Below are positions 44,957 through 52,984 of a DNA stretch of 64,000 bases, in pieces; within the stretch, counting starts at the first letter, position 1; each line of letters begins with the position of its first letter. The stretch lies in contig NZ_JANHMP010000001.1 in the NCBI RefSeq assembly GCF_024609265.1, forward strand, positions 1,479,495 through 1,543,494. The letters run 5' to 3'. The DNA comes from Geothrix campi. GTDB taxonomy: Bacteria > Acidobacteriota > Holophagae > Holophagales > Holophagaceae. The notes below the pieces were generated by a model, which worked only from the letters and a program-made list of their open reading frames with translations, searched no databases and was not told where the DNA came from. The position numbers were made by a program, and so were the translations under genes.

Positions 44957-44998
44957 TACAAAATTGTGCCAGAAACGAATGATTACGACAATTTTGTA
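44957..44998. promoter_or_regulatory. inverted repeat upstream of the NifA-like gene
   Basis: TACAAAATTGT (44957-44967) and ACAATTTTGTA (44988-44998) are exact inverted repeats separated by 20 bases in an AT-rich island. The dyad is 22-63 bases before the regulator start, a good position for an operator, possibly autoregulatory. A TGGCAC adjacent to it is spaced one base too short from the next TTG to count as sigma-54. Confidence 0.5.
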
Positions 44999-45048
44999 TG
45001 ATCCGCCTCGACCAGCCCTCCAATCATGACCTGCGAGGGTTCCCGAGA

Positions 45049-45741
45049 TCAGAACCGCTTCTCGACCACGCGCCAATCGATGAGCGGCTTCACCGCGTCC
45101 ACGTACTTGGCCCGCCCCGTGGCGCCGTAGTCCTTCACGTAAGCGTGCTCCCACACGTCCACCACCAGGAGGGCCTGGGTGCCCACGGCCGCGGCGTTCT
45201 CGTGGTCCTGGAGCCAGGCGTTCATGAGCCGCCCGGTGACGGGATCCTTCACGAGGGCGCCCCAGCCGATACCCGTCATGGTGCAGGTGGCCTTGAAGGC
45301 GGCCCACCACGCATCGAAGGAACCCCAGGTGCCGGCGATGGCCTGGTGGAGGGGGTGCGTCGCGCTGGGCTTGGCGGCATTTTGGGAGAGGGCCTCGAAA
45401 TAGAGTTCGTGCAGGCGCATGCCGCTGAACTCGAACCCCAGACGCCGGCGGAGTTCCTGCACCATCGGACCAGCTTTCCCCTCCTTCTCCGCGGCGAGCA
45501 CATCCTTCAAGAGCGCATTCGTGCGGGTGACGTAGCCCTTGTAGAGGGTGAGGTGCTCGGCCAGCAGCTCCTTGCCGAGGCCAGTCAGCCCTGTGCCGAA
45601 GTCGAACGCACGGGGGGCGTACTCCGCCAGGGGATTGCCGGTGGGCTTCACATCGGTCGGGTCGGGGCTTAGGCCCTTGGCATGCAGTCCGGCGCCCACG
45701 GCACCGGCGGCGAGGGTTCCAAGAAGGGTGCGGCGGTCCAT
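45049..45741 (-). CDS. Fe/Mn superoxide dismutase with twin-arginine-like signal
   Basis: The 230-residue protein has an N-terminal MDRRTLLGTLAAGAVGAG, a Tat-like leader, then a SOD fold. Metal ligands fit as His in AEHLTLYKGYV, His in RLHELYFEAL, and Asp/His in VVDVWEHAYVKDYG. SOD-typical GSFDAWWAAFKAT and GWGALVKDPVTGRL are present. It would remove superoxide, probably in the periplasm. Some members of this branch are iron/cambialistic; metal choice cannot be read here. It faces the DAHP synthase unit across a 242-base divergent region. Confidence 0.85.
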   Translation of the reverse strand: MDRRTLLGTLAAGAVGAGLHAKGLSPDPTDVKPTGNPLAEYAPRAFDFGTGLTGLGKELLAEHLTLYKGYVTRTNALLKDVLAAEKEGKAGPMVQELRRRLGFEFSGMRLHELYFEALSQNAAKPSATHPLHQAIAGTWGSFDAWWAAFKATCTMTGIGWGALVKDPVTGRLMNAWLQDHENAAAVGTQALLVVDVWEHAYVKDYGATGRAKYVDAVKPLIDWRVVEKRF

Positions 45742-45933
45742 GGCGGCTCCCGAGAAAGGACCCCAGCCTAGCCCAAGTTCACCATCAATCCAAGCATCTG
45801 ATAAATATGAATCTGGCTAGTAAAAATAAATGCCTTATACCTATTTTCGAAGCGAACTCCAAGCGCGGCGAGGCCGCGCCGGATCACGGGTTGCCAGGCG
45901 GGCCCCCAAAACCCGTGCCTGCTCCCGCGTCGC

Positions 45934-45963
45934 CTTGACGGTTCCGCGCCTCCCAGTCCAGGA
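45934..45963 (+). promoter_or_regulatory. putative promoter of the DAHP synthase leader transcript
   Basis: TTGACG (45934-45939) is followed after 18 bases by CAGGAT (45958-45963), giving a strong -35 and a moderate -10. Transcription would start near 45970, only about 14 bases before the leader ATG at 45984. This fits a short attenuation leader. Confidence 0.5.
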
Positions 45964-45983
45964 TGGAACACCCTGGACCGCCC

Positions 45984-46058
45984 ATGACCCCCCGCTTCCA
46001 TACCTATTATTGGTTCCCGCACACGGATCGTGCGTGGCACGGCGAGGGTCCAGCCTGA
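45984..46058 (+). CDS. aromatic leader peptide upstream of DAHP synthase
   Basis: A 24-residue ORF reads MTPRFHTYYWFPHTDRAW then six more residues and a stop. It has two Phe, two Tyr and two Trp, with a Tyr-Tyr-Trp-Phe run at codons 8-11 (46005-46016), and three His codons. Such clustering of end-product codons is the hallmark of attenuation leaders. It lies between a promoter-like -35/-10 and a Rho-independent terminator that precedes a DAHP synthase gene. The ribosome site is weak. Confidence 0.7.
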   Translation: MTPRFHTYYWFPHTDRAWHGEGPA

Positions 46059-46081
46059 CACCTGGAACATCCCACTGACCA

Positions 46082-46115
46082 CCCCGATCCTCCCAAGGGA
46101 CCGGGGTTTTTCATT
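46082..46115 (+). terminator. attenuator terminator before DAHP synthase
   Basis: CCCCG and CGGGG, with an inner TCC/GGA pair around a single A-C mismatch, form a hairpin directly followed by TTTTTCATTTT. It ends 20 bases before the aroF start. An upstream GGATCG (46025-46030), inside the leader ORF, is complementary to CGATCC (46085-46090) in the 5' arm and could form an alternative structure. Confidence 0.75.
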
Positions 46116-46134
46116 TTCTTCCGGAAGGCCCGCC

Positions 46135-47199
46135 ATGACCCACCAGGCGCTCGAGAACCTCAACATCGACTCGTTCGACCGCATGCCCTCCCCGGCCGAG
46201 ATCCACGCGGCCCTGCCCGTCCCGGATGCCGTGGCCGAGACCGTCGCCGGTGGCCGCCGCGACCTCCAGCGCATCCTGACCCGGGAGGATCCCCGCCTGG
46301 TGGTGGTGGTGGGGCCGTGCAGCATCCACGATCCGGTGGCCGGCCTCGACTACGCGCGGCGGCTCAAGGAGCTGTCAGACGAGGTCGCAGACACGCTGCT
46401 GCTGGTCATGCGGGTCTACTTCGAGAAACCCCGCACCGCCACGGGCTGGAAGGGCTTCATCAACGATCCCCGCATGGACGATTCCTTCCACATCGAGGAG
46501 GGCATGCGGAAAGCCCGCGAGTTCCTGCTCCGCATCGGCGAGCTCGGCCTGCCTGCCGCCACCGAGGCCCTGGACCCCAACACGCCCCAGTACATCGGCG
46601 ACCTCATCAGCTGGACGGCCATCGGCGCCCGCACCTCCGAATCCCAGACCCACCGGGAGATGTCCAGCGGCCTCTCCACCCCCGTGGGCTTCAAGAACGC
46701 CACGGACGGCGACCTGGCCGCCGCCGTGAACGCCATCCTGTCGGCCTCGCGCCCCCACAGCTTCCTGGGCCTGAACGACCAGGGCTCCGCGTCTATCGTG
46801 CGAACCCGGGGCAATGCCCACGGCCACCTGGTGTTACGCGGTGGCGGGGGCCGCCCCAACTACGACACGGTCAGCATCGCCCTGGCGGAGGCTGCCCTGC
46901 GCAAGGCGGGCTTGCCCGAAAACATCATGGTCGACTGCTCCCACGCCAACAGCCACAAGAACCCCCGGCTCCAGCCCCTGGTCCTCCAGGACTGCGCCCA
47001 TCAGATCCTGCGGGGGAATAAATCCATCATCGGCGTGATGGTCGAGAGCTTTCTGGTGGAAGGCAACCAGCCCATCCCGGCAGACCTTTCCACCCTGAAA
47101 TACGGCTGTTCCGTCACGGATGCCTGCCTCGGCTGGGAGGACACCGTGGCCATGATCCGGGAGACGCGGAACCTGCTGAAGGATGTCCGGCCCGTCTAG
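46135..47199 (+). CDS. aroF: 3-deoxy-7-phosphoheptulonate (DAHP) synthase, class I
   Basis: The 354-residue protein matches the AroF/G/H family: VVVVGPCSIHDP, RVYFEKPRTATGWKGFINDP, THREMSSGLSTPVGFKNATDG and VDCSHANSHKNPRLQPLV, ending in GCSVTDACLGWEDT. It condenses PEP and erythrose-4-phosphate, the first step of aromatic amino acid synthesis. It is preceded by a leader peptide rich in Phe, Tyr and Trp and an attenuator, so expression should follow charging of aromatic tRNAs. Its stop codon overlaps the convergent Kelch gene stop. A second truncated copy of its 3' part lies 3 kb downstream. Confidence 0.96.
   Translation: MTHQALENLNIDSFDRMPSPAEIHAALPVPDAVAETVAGGRRDLQRILTREDPRLVVVVGPCSIHDPVAGLDYARRLKELSDEVADTLLLVMRVYFEKPRTATGWKGFINDPRMDDSFHIEEGMRKAREFLLRIGELGLPAATEALDPNTPQYIGDLISWTAIGARTSESQTHREMSSGLSTPVGFKNATDGDLAAAVNAILSASRPHSFLGLNDQGSASIVRTRGNAHGHLVLRGGGGRPNYDTVSIALAEAALRKAGLPENIMVDCSHANSHKNPRLQPLVLQDCAHQILRGNKSIIGVMVESFLVEGNQPIPADLSTLKYGCSVTDACLGWEDTVAMIRETRNLLKDVRPV
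46933..47015 (+). repeat. 83-bp perfect direct repeat, copy 1 (inside aroF)
   Basis: This segment of aroF, from the GAC of VDCSHANS to the codons of ILRG, is identical over 83 bases to 50096-50178. Sequence on both sides diverges, mainly at third codon positions, so the identity is a bounded block rather than general paralogy. Confidence 0.9.
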
Positions 47200-49835
47200 G
47201 GCCTGTAGATCTCGGTGACCAGATCGCCACCAGGACCGAAAGCGACCATGACATCTCCGTTGGGGAAACGTATGGAACGATGGCCTGCCCGCGGCAAGGC
47301 CAGGTTATCCGTCGGTGTCCAGACCTGCGTGGCGGGGTCGTAGAGTTCCGCGCTGCCGAGGGTCGAGTTGGAAGAATTCCAACCTCCCACCACCAGAACC
47401 TTGCCGTTCGCGAGGAGGTCGGCCGAATGGCTTCTGCGCGCCGATCCCATGGCGGAAGTCGGGAGCCAGCCGTTCGTCGCGGGATCGAATATTTCAGCGC
47501 TGTCCAAGAGTCCGGAAACCCCAGTCCCGCCTGTCACAAGAACCCTCCCATTCGGCAGCAGGGTGGCCATGTGGCCAAGGCGAGGCGTTCCGAGGGTGGC
47601 CACGGCGGTCCAGGTCTCTCCAGCAGGATCGTAGAGTTCAGCGTTGGCGATTGGATCAGAGAAACTCCCCCCACCGACCACCAACACCTTCCCGGTGGGA
47701 AGCAGGGTGGAGGTGTGGCCGGAACGGGCGATTGCGGGACTGGTGGTGGGTAGCCAAGTTGAGGTGGCGGGATCGTAGAGTTCGGCGCTCTCGGACACGA
47801 CCAGGACCTTCCCGTTCGGGAGCAGCGTGGCCGTATGGCCACCTCGCGTCTCATTCAGACTGCCAACCAGGGTCCAGGACCCTTCAGCGGGGTCGTAGAG
47901 CTCAGCGCTGGTGAGGCCTGGCGGCGAGTTCGCGTTACCGCCTACCACCAGCACTTTCCCATCAGAGAGCAGGGTGGCTGTATGACCCATGCGGGTGGTG
48001 CCCATGTTCTTTGCGGGCGTCCAGTATCCAGTCTCAGGGGCGGCGATCTCCGCATTGTTTAGAATTCCCCGCAGAAAGTTCTCTCCTCCCGTGACCAGCG
48101 CTTGCCCGTTCGCGAGAAGGGTTGCTGTGTGGAACTCGCGGGGGGCCATCGGTTGCCCGGCCAGGGGCTTCCAGGCCCCATTCGCCGGGTCATAGATTTC
48201 GGAACTGGCGATGTCATAGAGGTACAGGGACCCGCGGCCGCCGGTCACCAGGACCGTCCCGTCCTGGAGCAGGGTGGCTGCATGGCCGAACCGCCCGGTC
48301 CCCAGGTCGCCGGCGGGTGTCCAGATCGACGCCACAGGATCGTAGATGGCCGTGCTGAAGAGCCAATCGTCACGGTGTGCACCACCTGCCATCAGCACCC
48401 GCCCATCCGGGAGGAGGGTGATCGTATGGTGGCGGCGTTCTGGCCACCGCATGGCGGTCGGGGTGGCCGTGAGAGTCCAGGTCCCGGCCCCGGGATCGTA
48501 GATTTCGGCGCTGCACGTTCCCGAGCCCTCCTTATTACCTCCCGTCACGAGGACTTTCCCATCGACGAGCAGAGTGGCCGCGCATGCATCCCGCGCCTGG
48601 TTCAGGCTTCCGGCGGAACCCCAGGTGCCGTTCGTCGGGTCGTAGAGCTCCGTGACGGGGTTGTCCTCGGAACCTCCGGCCACCAGGACCTTCCCGTCCA
48701 GCAGCCGCGTGGCCGTGTGGAAGGTCCGCGCGATCTCCATGCTGCCGGTGGAGGTCCACTTCCCAGCGGCAGGGTCGTAGACTTCCGCGGTGGCCGTGTC
48801 ACCGCCTGCAGCGAGCACCGTCCCGTCCAGCAGCAGCGTGGCCGTGCAGGCGCGCCGCGAGGTTCCCGGTTTGCCCGTGTGATGCCAGGTTCCTGAGGCG
48901 GGGTCGTAGAGCTCGGCCGTGCCATTGCCTGCCACCAACACCTGGCCGGTGACGAGGAGGGTGGAGGTGTGCCAGACCCGCGGATTCGCCATGCTGTCGA
49001 CGAGGTTCCAATGGCCCGTCTCGGGATCGTAGACCTCGGCGCTGTTCCCGCCGCCGCCTGTCACCAGCACGCGGCCACTGGGGAGGCGCGTGGACTGGCA
49101 GGGGTACCTCGTGACGGAAGCACCTCCGTTCTTGACCAGCCAGGTTCCAGTCTGGATGGTGACCTTCCGAGTGGATGCGACAGCATCCCCGGCCTGGTTC
49201 TGGACATCCACCTTCAGGTGGAAGGCGCCCGCCGATGGGCCCGCCGAGAAGCTGATCACGTGGGTACCCTGCCCGGCGGTAATGCTGGCCCGGCCGTTGC
49301 CGGGAACGATGGACCAGAGGTAGGTCATCCCCTGCTGGTGGGGCACGCTGGCCTTCATCCAGGAATCGCCAGGGTGGGTTTTCAAGGGCAGAGCCAGTTC
49401 AGCGTTGGGGGCGGCCACCACCGTGGCGGAGGCGCTCCCAGAGCCGCTGCCGCCATAGGCCGTGACGACCACCTGGGCGGTCAGGATGGTGCCGGCCACG
49501 CCGGCGGTAAAGGTGATGGCGCGGCTTCCCTGGCCTGAGGTGAGCGTCCCGCCGGTCAAGGTCCAGGCATAGACGGCCTTCGGCCCCCAGTCCGAGGTGC
49601 TCGCCAGGAGCCCCGCCTTTTTCTCGGTGACGAAGCGAGCCAGGTTCACCACCGGGTTCTCGGGCGGAACCTCGGACTTCACCGTCTGGTCCGTGAGCTG
49701 GGTCAGGACGGTGATCCCGGTCGGAGCAGCCTGGCTCCATAGGGCGCCGCCCACCATCCCCAGGGCCAGGAGCATGGGCACACAACAGAGGCGAATAAGC
49801 GTCGCCGCGCATCGACTGATACTTGACCAGGCCAT
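47196..49835 (-). CDS. exported Kelch-repeat protein
   Basis: The 879-residue protein starts with a membrane/signal segment (LIRLCCVPMLLALGMVGGALW). Two Ig-like/PKD-like regions follow (residues ~35-230). Then come about 13 Kelch repeats (from ~235 to the end), each built around HTATLL-x-DGKVLVxGG and a closing LYDPxxxxW. Such beta-propeller proteins are exported and may bind partners or polysaccharide. AGGGGGT seven bases before the ATG supports the start. The gene lies between two copies of the aroF 3' end and its stop overlaps aroF, so it looks inserted. Its third-base GC seems lower than that of the neighbours. Confidence 0.85.
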   Translation of the reverse strand: MAWSSISRCAATLIRLCCVPMLLALGMVGGALWSQAAPTGITVLTQLTDQTVKSEVPPENPVVNLARFVTEKKAGLLASTSDWGPKAVYAWTLTGGTLTSGQGSRAITFTAGVAGTILTAQVVVTAYGGSGSGSASATVVAAPNAELALPLKTHPGDSWMKASVPHQQGMTYLWSIVPGNGRASITAGQGTHVISFSAGPSAGAFHLKVDVQNQAGDAVASTRKVTIQTGTWLVKNGGASVTRYPCQSTRLPSGRVLVTGGGGNSAEVYDPETGHWNLVDSMANPRVWHTSTLLVTGQVLVAGNGTAELYDPASGTWHHTGKPGTSRRACTATLLLDGTVLAAGGDTATAEVYDPAAGKWTSTGSMEIARTFHTATRLLDGKVLVAGGSEDNPVTELYDPTNGTWGSAGSLNQARDACAATLLVDGKVLVTGGNKEGSGTCSAEIYDPGAGTWTLTATPTAMRWPERRHHTITLLPDGRVLMAGGAHRDDWLFSTAIYDPVASIWTPAGDLGTGRFGHAATLLQDGTVLVTGGRGSLYLYDIASSEIYDPANGAWKPLAGQPMAPREFHTATLLANGQALVTGGENFLRGILNNAEIAAPETGYWTPAKNMGTTRMGHTATLLSDGKVLVVGGNANSPPGLTSAELYDPAEGSWTLVGSLNETRGGHTATLLPNGKVLVVSESAELYDPATSTWLPTTSPAIARSGHTSTLLPTGKVLVVGGGSFSDPIANAELYDPAGETWTAVATLGTPRLGHMATLLPNGRVLVTGGTGVSGLLDSAEIFDPATNGWLPTSAMGSARRSHSADLLANGKVLVVGGWNSSNSTLGSAELYDPATQVWTPTDNLALPRAGHRSIRFPNGDVMVAFGPGGDLVTEIYRP

Positions 49836-49895
49836 TAGATACCCCCTGTGAATGGAAGTTGTTGGCCACTGCAATGAGGACCACGGCCCTCGCCC

Positions 49896-49951
49896 ATGAT
49901 CAGTGATCATTGTAAAAATAAGGCTATAGGCGATTATAATATCCCCTTATT
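49896..49951. promoter_or_regulatory. palindromes in the AT-rich region upstream of the Kelch gene
   Basis: ATGATCA-G-TGATCAT (49896-49910) is a perfect 15-base palindrome, and AATAAGG/CCTTATT (49917-49923/49945-49951) is a second dyad. They lie 61-116 bases before the Kelch start, in the most AT-rich part of the insert. They could be operators, promoter parts or insertion-boundary sequence. Confidence 0.4.
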
Positions 49952-50056
49952 ACATGAATATGCCATTCATCCCCAGGCGCAATGCTGATTTTTTTGTGTG
50001 CATCCTCGCAGGCCCTGCTCCCCATCCAGCCAGCCGATCGCGCTTAGACCGTCCGC

Positions 50057-50371
50057 CTAAGGCCGAGGAGCGGGCTGCCCCGGAACATCGTTGTGGACTG
50101 CTCCCACGCCAACAGCCACAAGAACCCCCGGCTCCAGCCCCTGGTCCTCCAGGACTGCGCCCATCAGATCCTGCGGGGCAACCGCTCCATCATCGGCGCG
50201 ATGGTGGAGAGCTTCCTGGAAGAAGGCAGCCAGCCCATCCCCGCGGATCTCACCACCCTGCGCTACGGCTGCTCCGTGACCGACGCCTGCCTCGACTGGG
50301 ACGATACCGCGACGATGCTTCGCGAGACCCGGGTCCTGCTGAAGGATCACCTGCCGAAGCGCCGAGGCTAG
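50057..50371 (+). pseudogene. truncated second copy of the DAHP synthase 3' end
   Basis: The frame from about 50069 reads SGLPRNIVVDCSHANSHKN and continues to GCSVTDACLDWDDTATMLRE, matching aroF from VDCSHANS to the C-terminus but ending in KRRG. The N-terminal two-thirds of the enzyme is missing, and nothing upstream of ~50057 resembles DAHP synthase. It contains an 83-bp perfect copy of aroF and then diverges at mostly silent positions. No ribosome site precedes it. It is a remnant of the original gene's 3' end or of a paralogue. Confidence 0.88.
50096..50178 (+). repeat. 83-bp perfect direct repeat, copy 2 (in aroF remnant)
   Basis: Identical to 46933-47015 in aroF. It is the probable crossover site between the two DAHP synthase 3' ends that flank the Kelch gene. 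Confidence 0.9.
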
Positions 50372-50383
50372 AGGCCTGCCACC

Positions 50384-50416
50384 GCAGAACGGAGCGTCGT
50401 TGGCGCCCCGTTCTGC
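50384..50416 (+). terminator. terminator after the aroF remnant
   Basis: GCAGAACGG (50384-50392) pairs exactly with CCGTTCTGC (50408-50416) around a 15-base loop, 13 bases after the remnant's stop codon. It is probably the original aroF terminator, now separated from the functional gene. It may also serve the convergent Fe-S oxidoreductase gene. Confidence 0.7.
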
Positions 50417-50428
50417 CGCAGGAGGGAA

Positions 50429-52468
50429 CTACGACTTCAAGGCCTTCGCGGCCAGCTCCAGCACGTCCGTGGTGGCCACGCCTTCGTGGTTGGTCTCGCC
50501 CGCCGCGTTGTTCAACATGACGTTGCAGAAGGGGCAGCCCACGGCGATGGTGGTGGCCTTGGTCTCCAGGGCCTGCTCGAAGCGCTCATGATTGACGCGC
50601 TTGCCCAGGTGCTCTTCCAGCCAGAACCGCCCGCCGCCGGCGCCGCAGCACATGGTGGCTTCGCCGTGCTTCTCCATCTCCGTGAGCTTCACGCCGGGGA
50701 TGGCGTCGAGGATGGCGCGAGGGGCCTCCACCTGGCCGTTGATGCGGCTGAGGTAGCAGGGATCGTGGTAGGTGAGATCCACATCCACGGTCTGCTCCAG
50801 CTTGATCTTCCCTTCAGCCATCAGCTTCGCCACCAGCTCGGTGCCATGCACCACGTCGAAGTCCCCGCCGAAAGCCGGGTACTCGTTCTTGAGCGTGTTC
50901 AGGCAGTGCGGGCAGTTGGTAACGACCTTCTTCACGCCGTGGCCCTTGAGGGTCTCGATATTGGTTTCCGTAGCGGACTGGTACAGGTACTCGTTGCCCA
51001 GGCGCCGGGCGGATTCGCAGGTGCAGCTCTCCTCGGTTCCCAGGATGGCGAAGGAGACATCCGCCGCCTTCAGCAGCTTCACCAGCGCCTGGGAGACCTT
51101 CTGGCCCGCGGCATCGTAGCTGCCCGCACAACCCACCCAGAACAGGTACTCGGCGTCGGGGTTCTCGGCCACGGTGGGCACCTTGAGTCCCTCGGCCCAC
51201 TTGGCGCGATCGGCCTGGGCCAGGTTCCAGGGGTTGCCCTGCCGCTCCATGCCCTTGAAAGCGGTCTGGGCTTCGGCGGGGAAGTTGCTCTCCTCCAGCG
51301 TGAGGTAGCGACGCATCCCCACGATCTTGTCCACGAAGCTGATCTGCAGGGGGCAGGCCCACTCGCAGTAGCCGCAGCTGGTGCAGGCCCAGATGGTGTC
51401 CTGGCTGATCCAGCCTTCGAGCTGGGCCTTGCTCCAGGGCGCCACTTCGTCATCGCGCTTCCAGTAGGAACCCTCGGGCACCGGGCCGCCGATGAGCAGG
51501 CGGTCCTCGGGCACAGGCTTGTCCTGGCCCATCTGCTCCAGGGGCGTGGCCTTCAGATAGTCGCGCAGGTCCGTGCCGAAATCCTTCGGGCGCAGTGGCT
51601 TGCCGGTGAGCGTGGTGGGGCAGTTCTCCAGGCAGCGACCGCATTCCACGCAGGTGTAGAAGTCCAGCATCTGCTTCCAGCTGAAGTCCTGGATCCGGTT
51701 GATGCCGAAGTGCTCGGCCTCCAGGTCCATGGGCTTGAGGTTCTTCTGGGGCTCCAGCTCCCGGAAGTAGATGTTGAAGAGCGAGGTGAAGACGTGGAAG
51801 TGCTTGGAGTAGGGCAGGAAGTTGGCGAAGAAGTAGAGGACGGCCAGATGCAGCCACCACATGGCCTTGTAGAGCACGAGGAGCCCCGTCTGGCTCAAGC
51901 CGCCCAGCCAACCCGCCACCGCGGTGCCCGCGGGGGACCAGGCCGCCCAGGTGGGATGGTGCAGGGCGATGAAGGCGCCATCCGCCAGCAGGTCCGTGAC
52001 CATGAGGCCGCCGATGAGGCTCAGGGTGGCCCAGGCGTCGAGGGAATTCTCCAGGCGCCAAGGCTTGGCGGCCAGGCGCCGGAAGGTGGCGAGGCCGATG
52101 CCCAGGAGCACCAGCACCTCGAAGATATCCTTGGTGGCCTGGTAGCCGAGGCCGAAGACGCCCAGGGCCTCGGTCATGTGGAAGACCGGGAAGAGGCCCT
52201 CCAGCACCAGCCCGATGGTGCGCAGGGACAGGGCGCAGAAGCCCCAGAAGATGAGGATGTGGTAGAAGCCCGCGTACTTGTCGCGGACCATGCGCTTCTG
52301 CATCAGCGCGAGGGTGAAGACCCCCTTGAGGCGCACCCAAGGCTGATCGAAACGATTGTCCGGCAGCCCGGCCTTCAGGGTGGCGATCCGCAGGCGCATG
52401 GTCCAGGCGAAGAACCCGACCGCAGCGAGCGTCATGATCCAGAACAGCGCGATTTCCAGGGCCTTCAT
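50429..52468 (-). CDS. Hdr-like membrane Fe-S oxidoreductase (EtfD/HdrCB-type fusion)
   Basis: The 679-residue protein has about five N-terminal membrane helices of the nitrate-reductase-gamma-like type. Two [4Fe-4S] ferredoxin motifs follow (CVECGRCLENCP and CTSCGYCEWACP), then two CCG-type domains (VGCAGSYDAAG, CPHCLNTL, HDPCYLSR, MCCGAGGGRFW, GCPFCNVML). This architecture is known from Etf-linked menaquinone reductases and heterodisulfide reductase-like proteins. It would carry electrons between a soluble flavoprotein and quinones. AAGGAGG before the ATG at 52468 supports the start. No etfAB gene is in the window. Confidence 0.88.
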   Translation of the reverse strand: MKALEIALFWIMTLAAVGFFAWTMRLRIATLKAGLPDNRFDQPWVRLKGVFTLALMQKRMVRDKYAGFYHILIFWGFCALSLRTIGLVLEGLFPVFHMTEALGVFGLGYQATKDIFEVLVLLGIGLATFRRLAAKPWRLENSLDAWATLSLIGGLMVTDLLADGAFIALHHPTWAAWSPAGTAVAGWLGGLSQTGLLVLYKAMWWLHLAVLYFFANFLPYSKHFHVFTSLFNIYFRELEPQKNLKPMDLEAEHFGINRIQDFSWKQMLDFYTCVECGRCLENCPTTLTGKPLRPKDFGTDLRDYLKATPLEQMGQDKPVPEDRLLIGGPVPEGSYWKRDDEVAPWSKAQLEGWISQDTIWACTSCGYCEWACPLQISFVDKIVGMRRYLTLEESNFPAEAQTAFKGMERQGNPWNLAQADRAKWAEGLKVPTVAENPDAEYLFWVGCAGSYDAAGQKVSQALVKLLKAADVSFAILGTEESCTCESARRLGNEYLYQSATETNIETLKGHGVKKVVTNCPHCLNTLKNEYPAFGGDFDVVHGTELVAKLMAEGKIKLEQTVDVDLTYHDPCYLSRINGQVEAPRAILDAIPGVKLTEMEKHGEATMCCGAGGGRFWLEEHLGKRVNHERFEQALETKATTIAVGCPFCNVMLNNAAGETNHEGVATTDVLELAAKALKS

Positions 52469-52630
52469 GGCGGTCCCTCCTTGCGGTCGGCGGTCAATAG
52501 GGGCCACAGCGAGGGGCTGCGGGCCTCGGCATTGTCTCACCCAGTTATCAGGTATGCGGTCGAAGGGACAGTGTAGCCATGGCCATGACAAACTGAAGTC
52601 CCGACCTGGAGTCAGTTTCCGGAGCCCGCC

Positions 52631-52984
52631 TTGAGTCCCGATTCCCCCCTGCTGTTTGAAGCCGCCGTGACCCGCCCCCTGTCGGTGGTGTTCCGCGCCG
52701 GCGAGGCCTGGGAGGGCCACGACTACACGGTGGAGGTGGTGGCCATGCGCCAGGGCCTGGATGGCTTCGACGTGGTGGTGGATTTCCGCGACCTCGAGAC
52801 GGCCCTGGACCGCAGCCTGGCCCCCCTCCAGGGGCGGCTCCTCTCGGACCTGGGCTTGGAGGGTCCCCTGGCCCTGGCCCAGCGCCTGCTGGCTGAGCTG
52901 GCTCCCTTCGTCTCCGCCCCGGCCCGTCTCAAGGAAGTGGCGCTGACGGATGGCCGGGGCAGGCGGATGGCCGTCCGCCCGTGA
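52631..52984 (+). CDS. PTPS/QueD-like small protein lacking zinc histidines
   Basis: From a TTG start (GGAG seven bases upstream) the protein has 117 residues. It reads HDYTVEVV, then LDGFDVVVDFRDLETALDRSL, following the fold pattern of 6-pyruvoyl-tetrahydropterin/6-carboxytetrahydropterin synthases, but with only the first His of the zinc set and no catalytic C-x-x-x-H. It ends in LTDGRGRRMAVRP. It may be a degenerate family member with another function. Its last codons overlap the GTG start of lepB (GTGA). Confidence 0.5.
   Translation: MSPDSPLLFEAAVTRPLSVVFRAGEAWEGHDYTVEVVAMRQGLDGFDVVVDFRDLETALDRSLAPLQGRLLSDLGLEGPLALAQRLLAELAPFVSAPARLKEVALTDGRGRRMAVRP

Noticed and set aside
44957..44998. 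A TGGCAC-AATTT-TGT sequence on the minus strand before the NifA-like gene, resembling a sigma-54 promoter
   Set aside because: The GG to G-x distance is 11 instead of 12 and the -12 element has GT rather than GC, so it does not meet the consensus.
47196..49835. Repeated GGTGG/GTAGAG patterns that could suggest a tandem DNA repeat array or CRISPR
   Set aside because: They are the degenerate codons of Kelch repeats. Spacing and sequence vary and there are no spacers.
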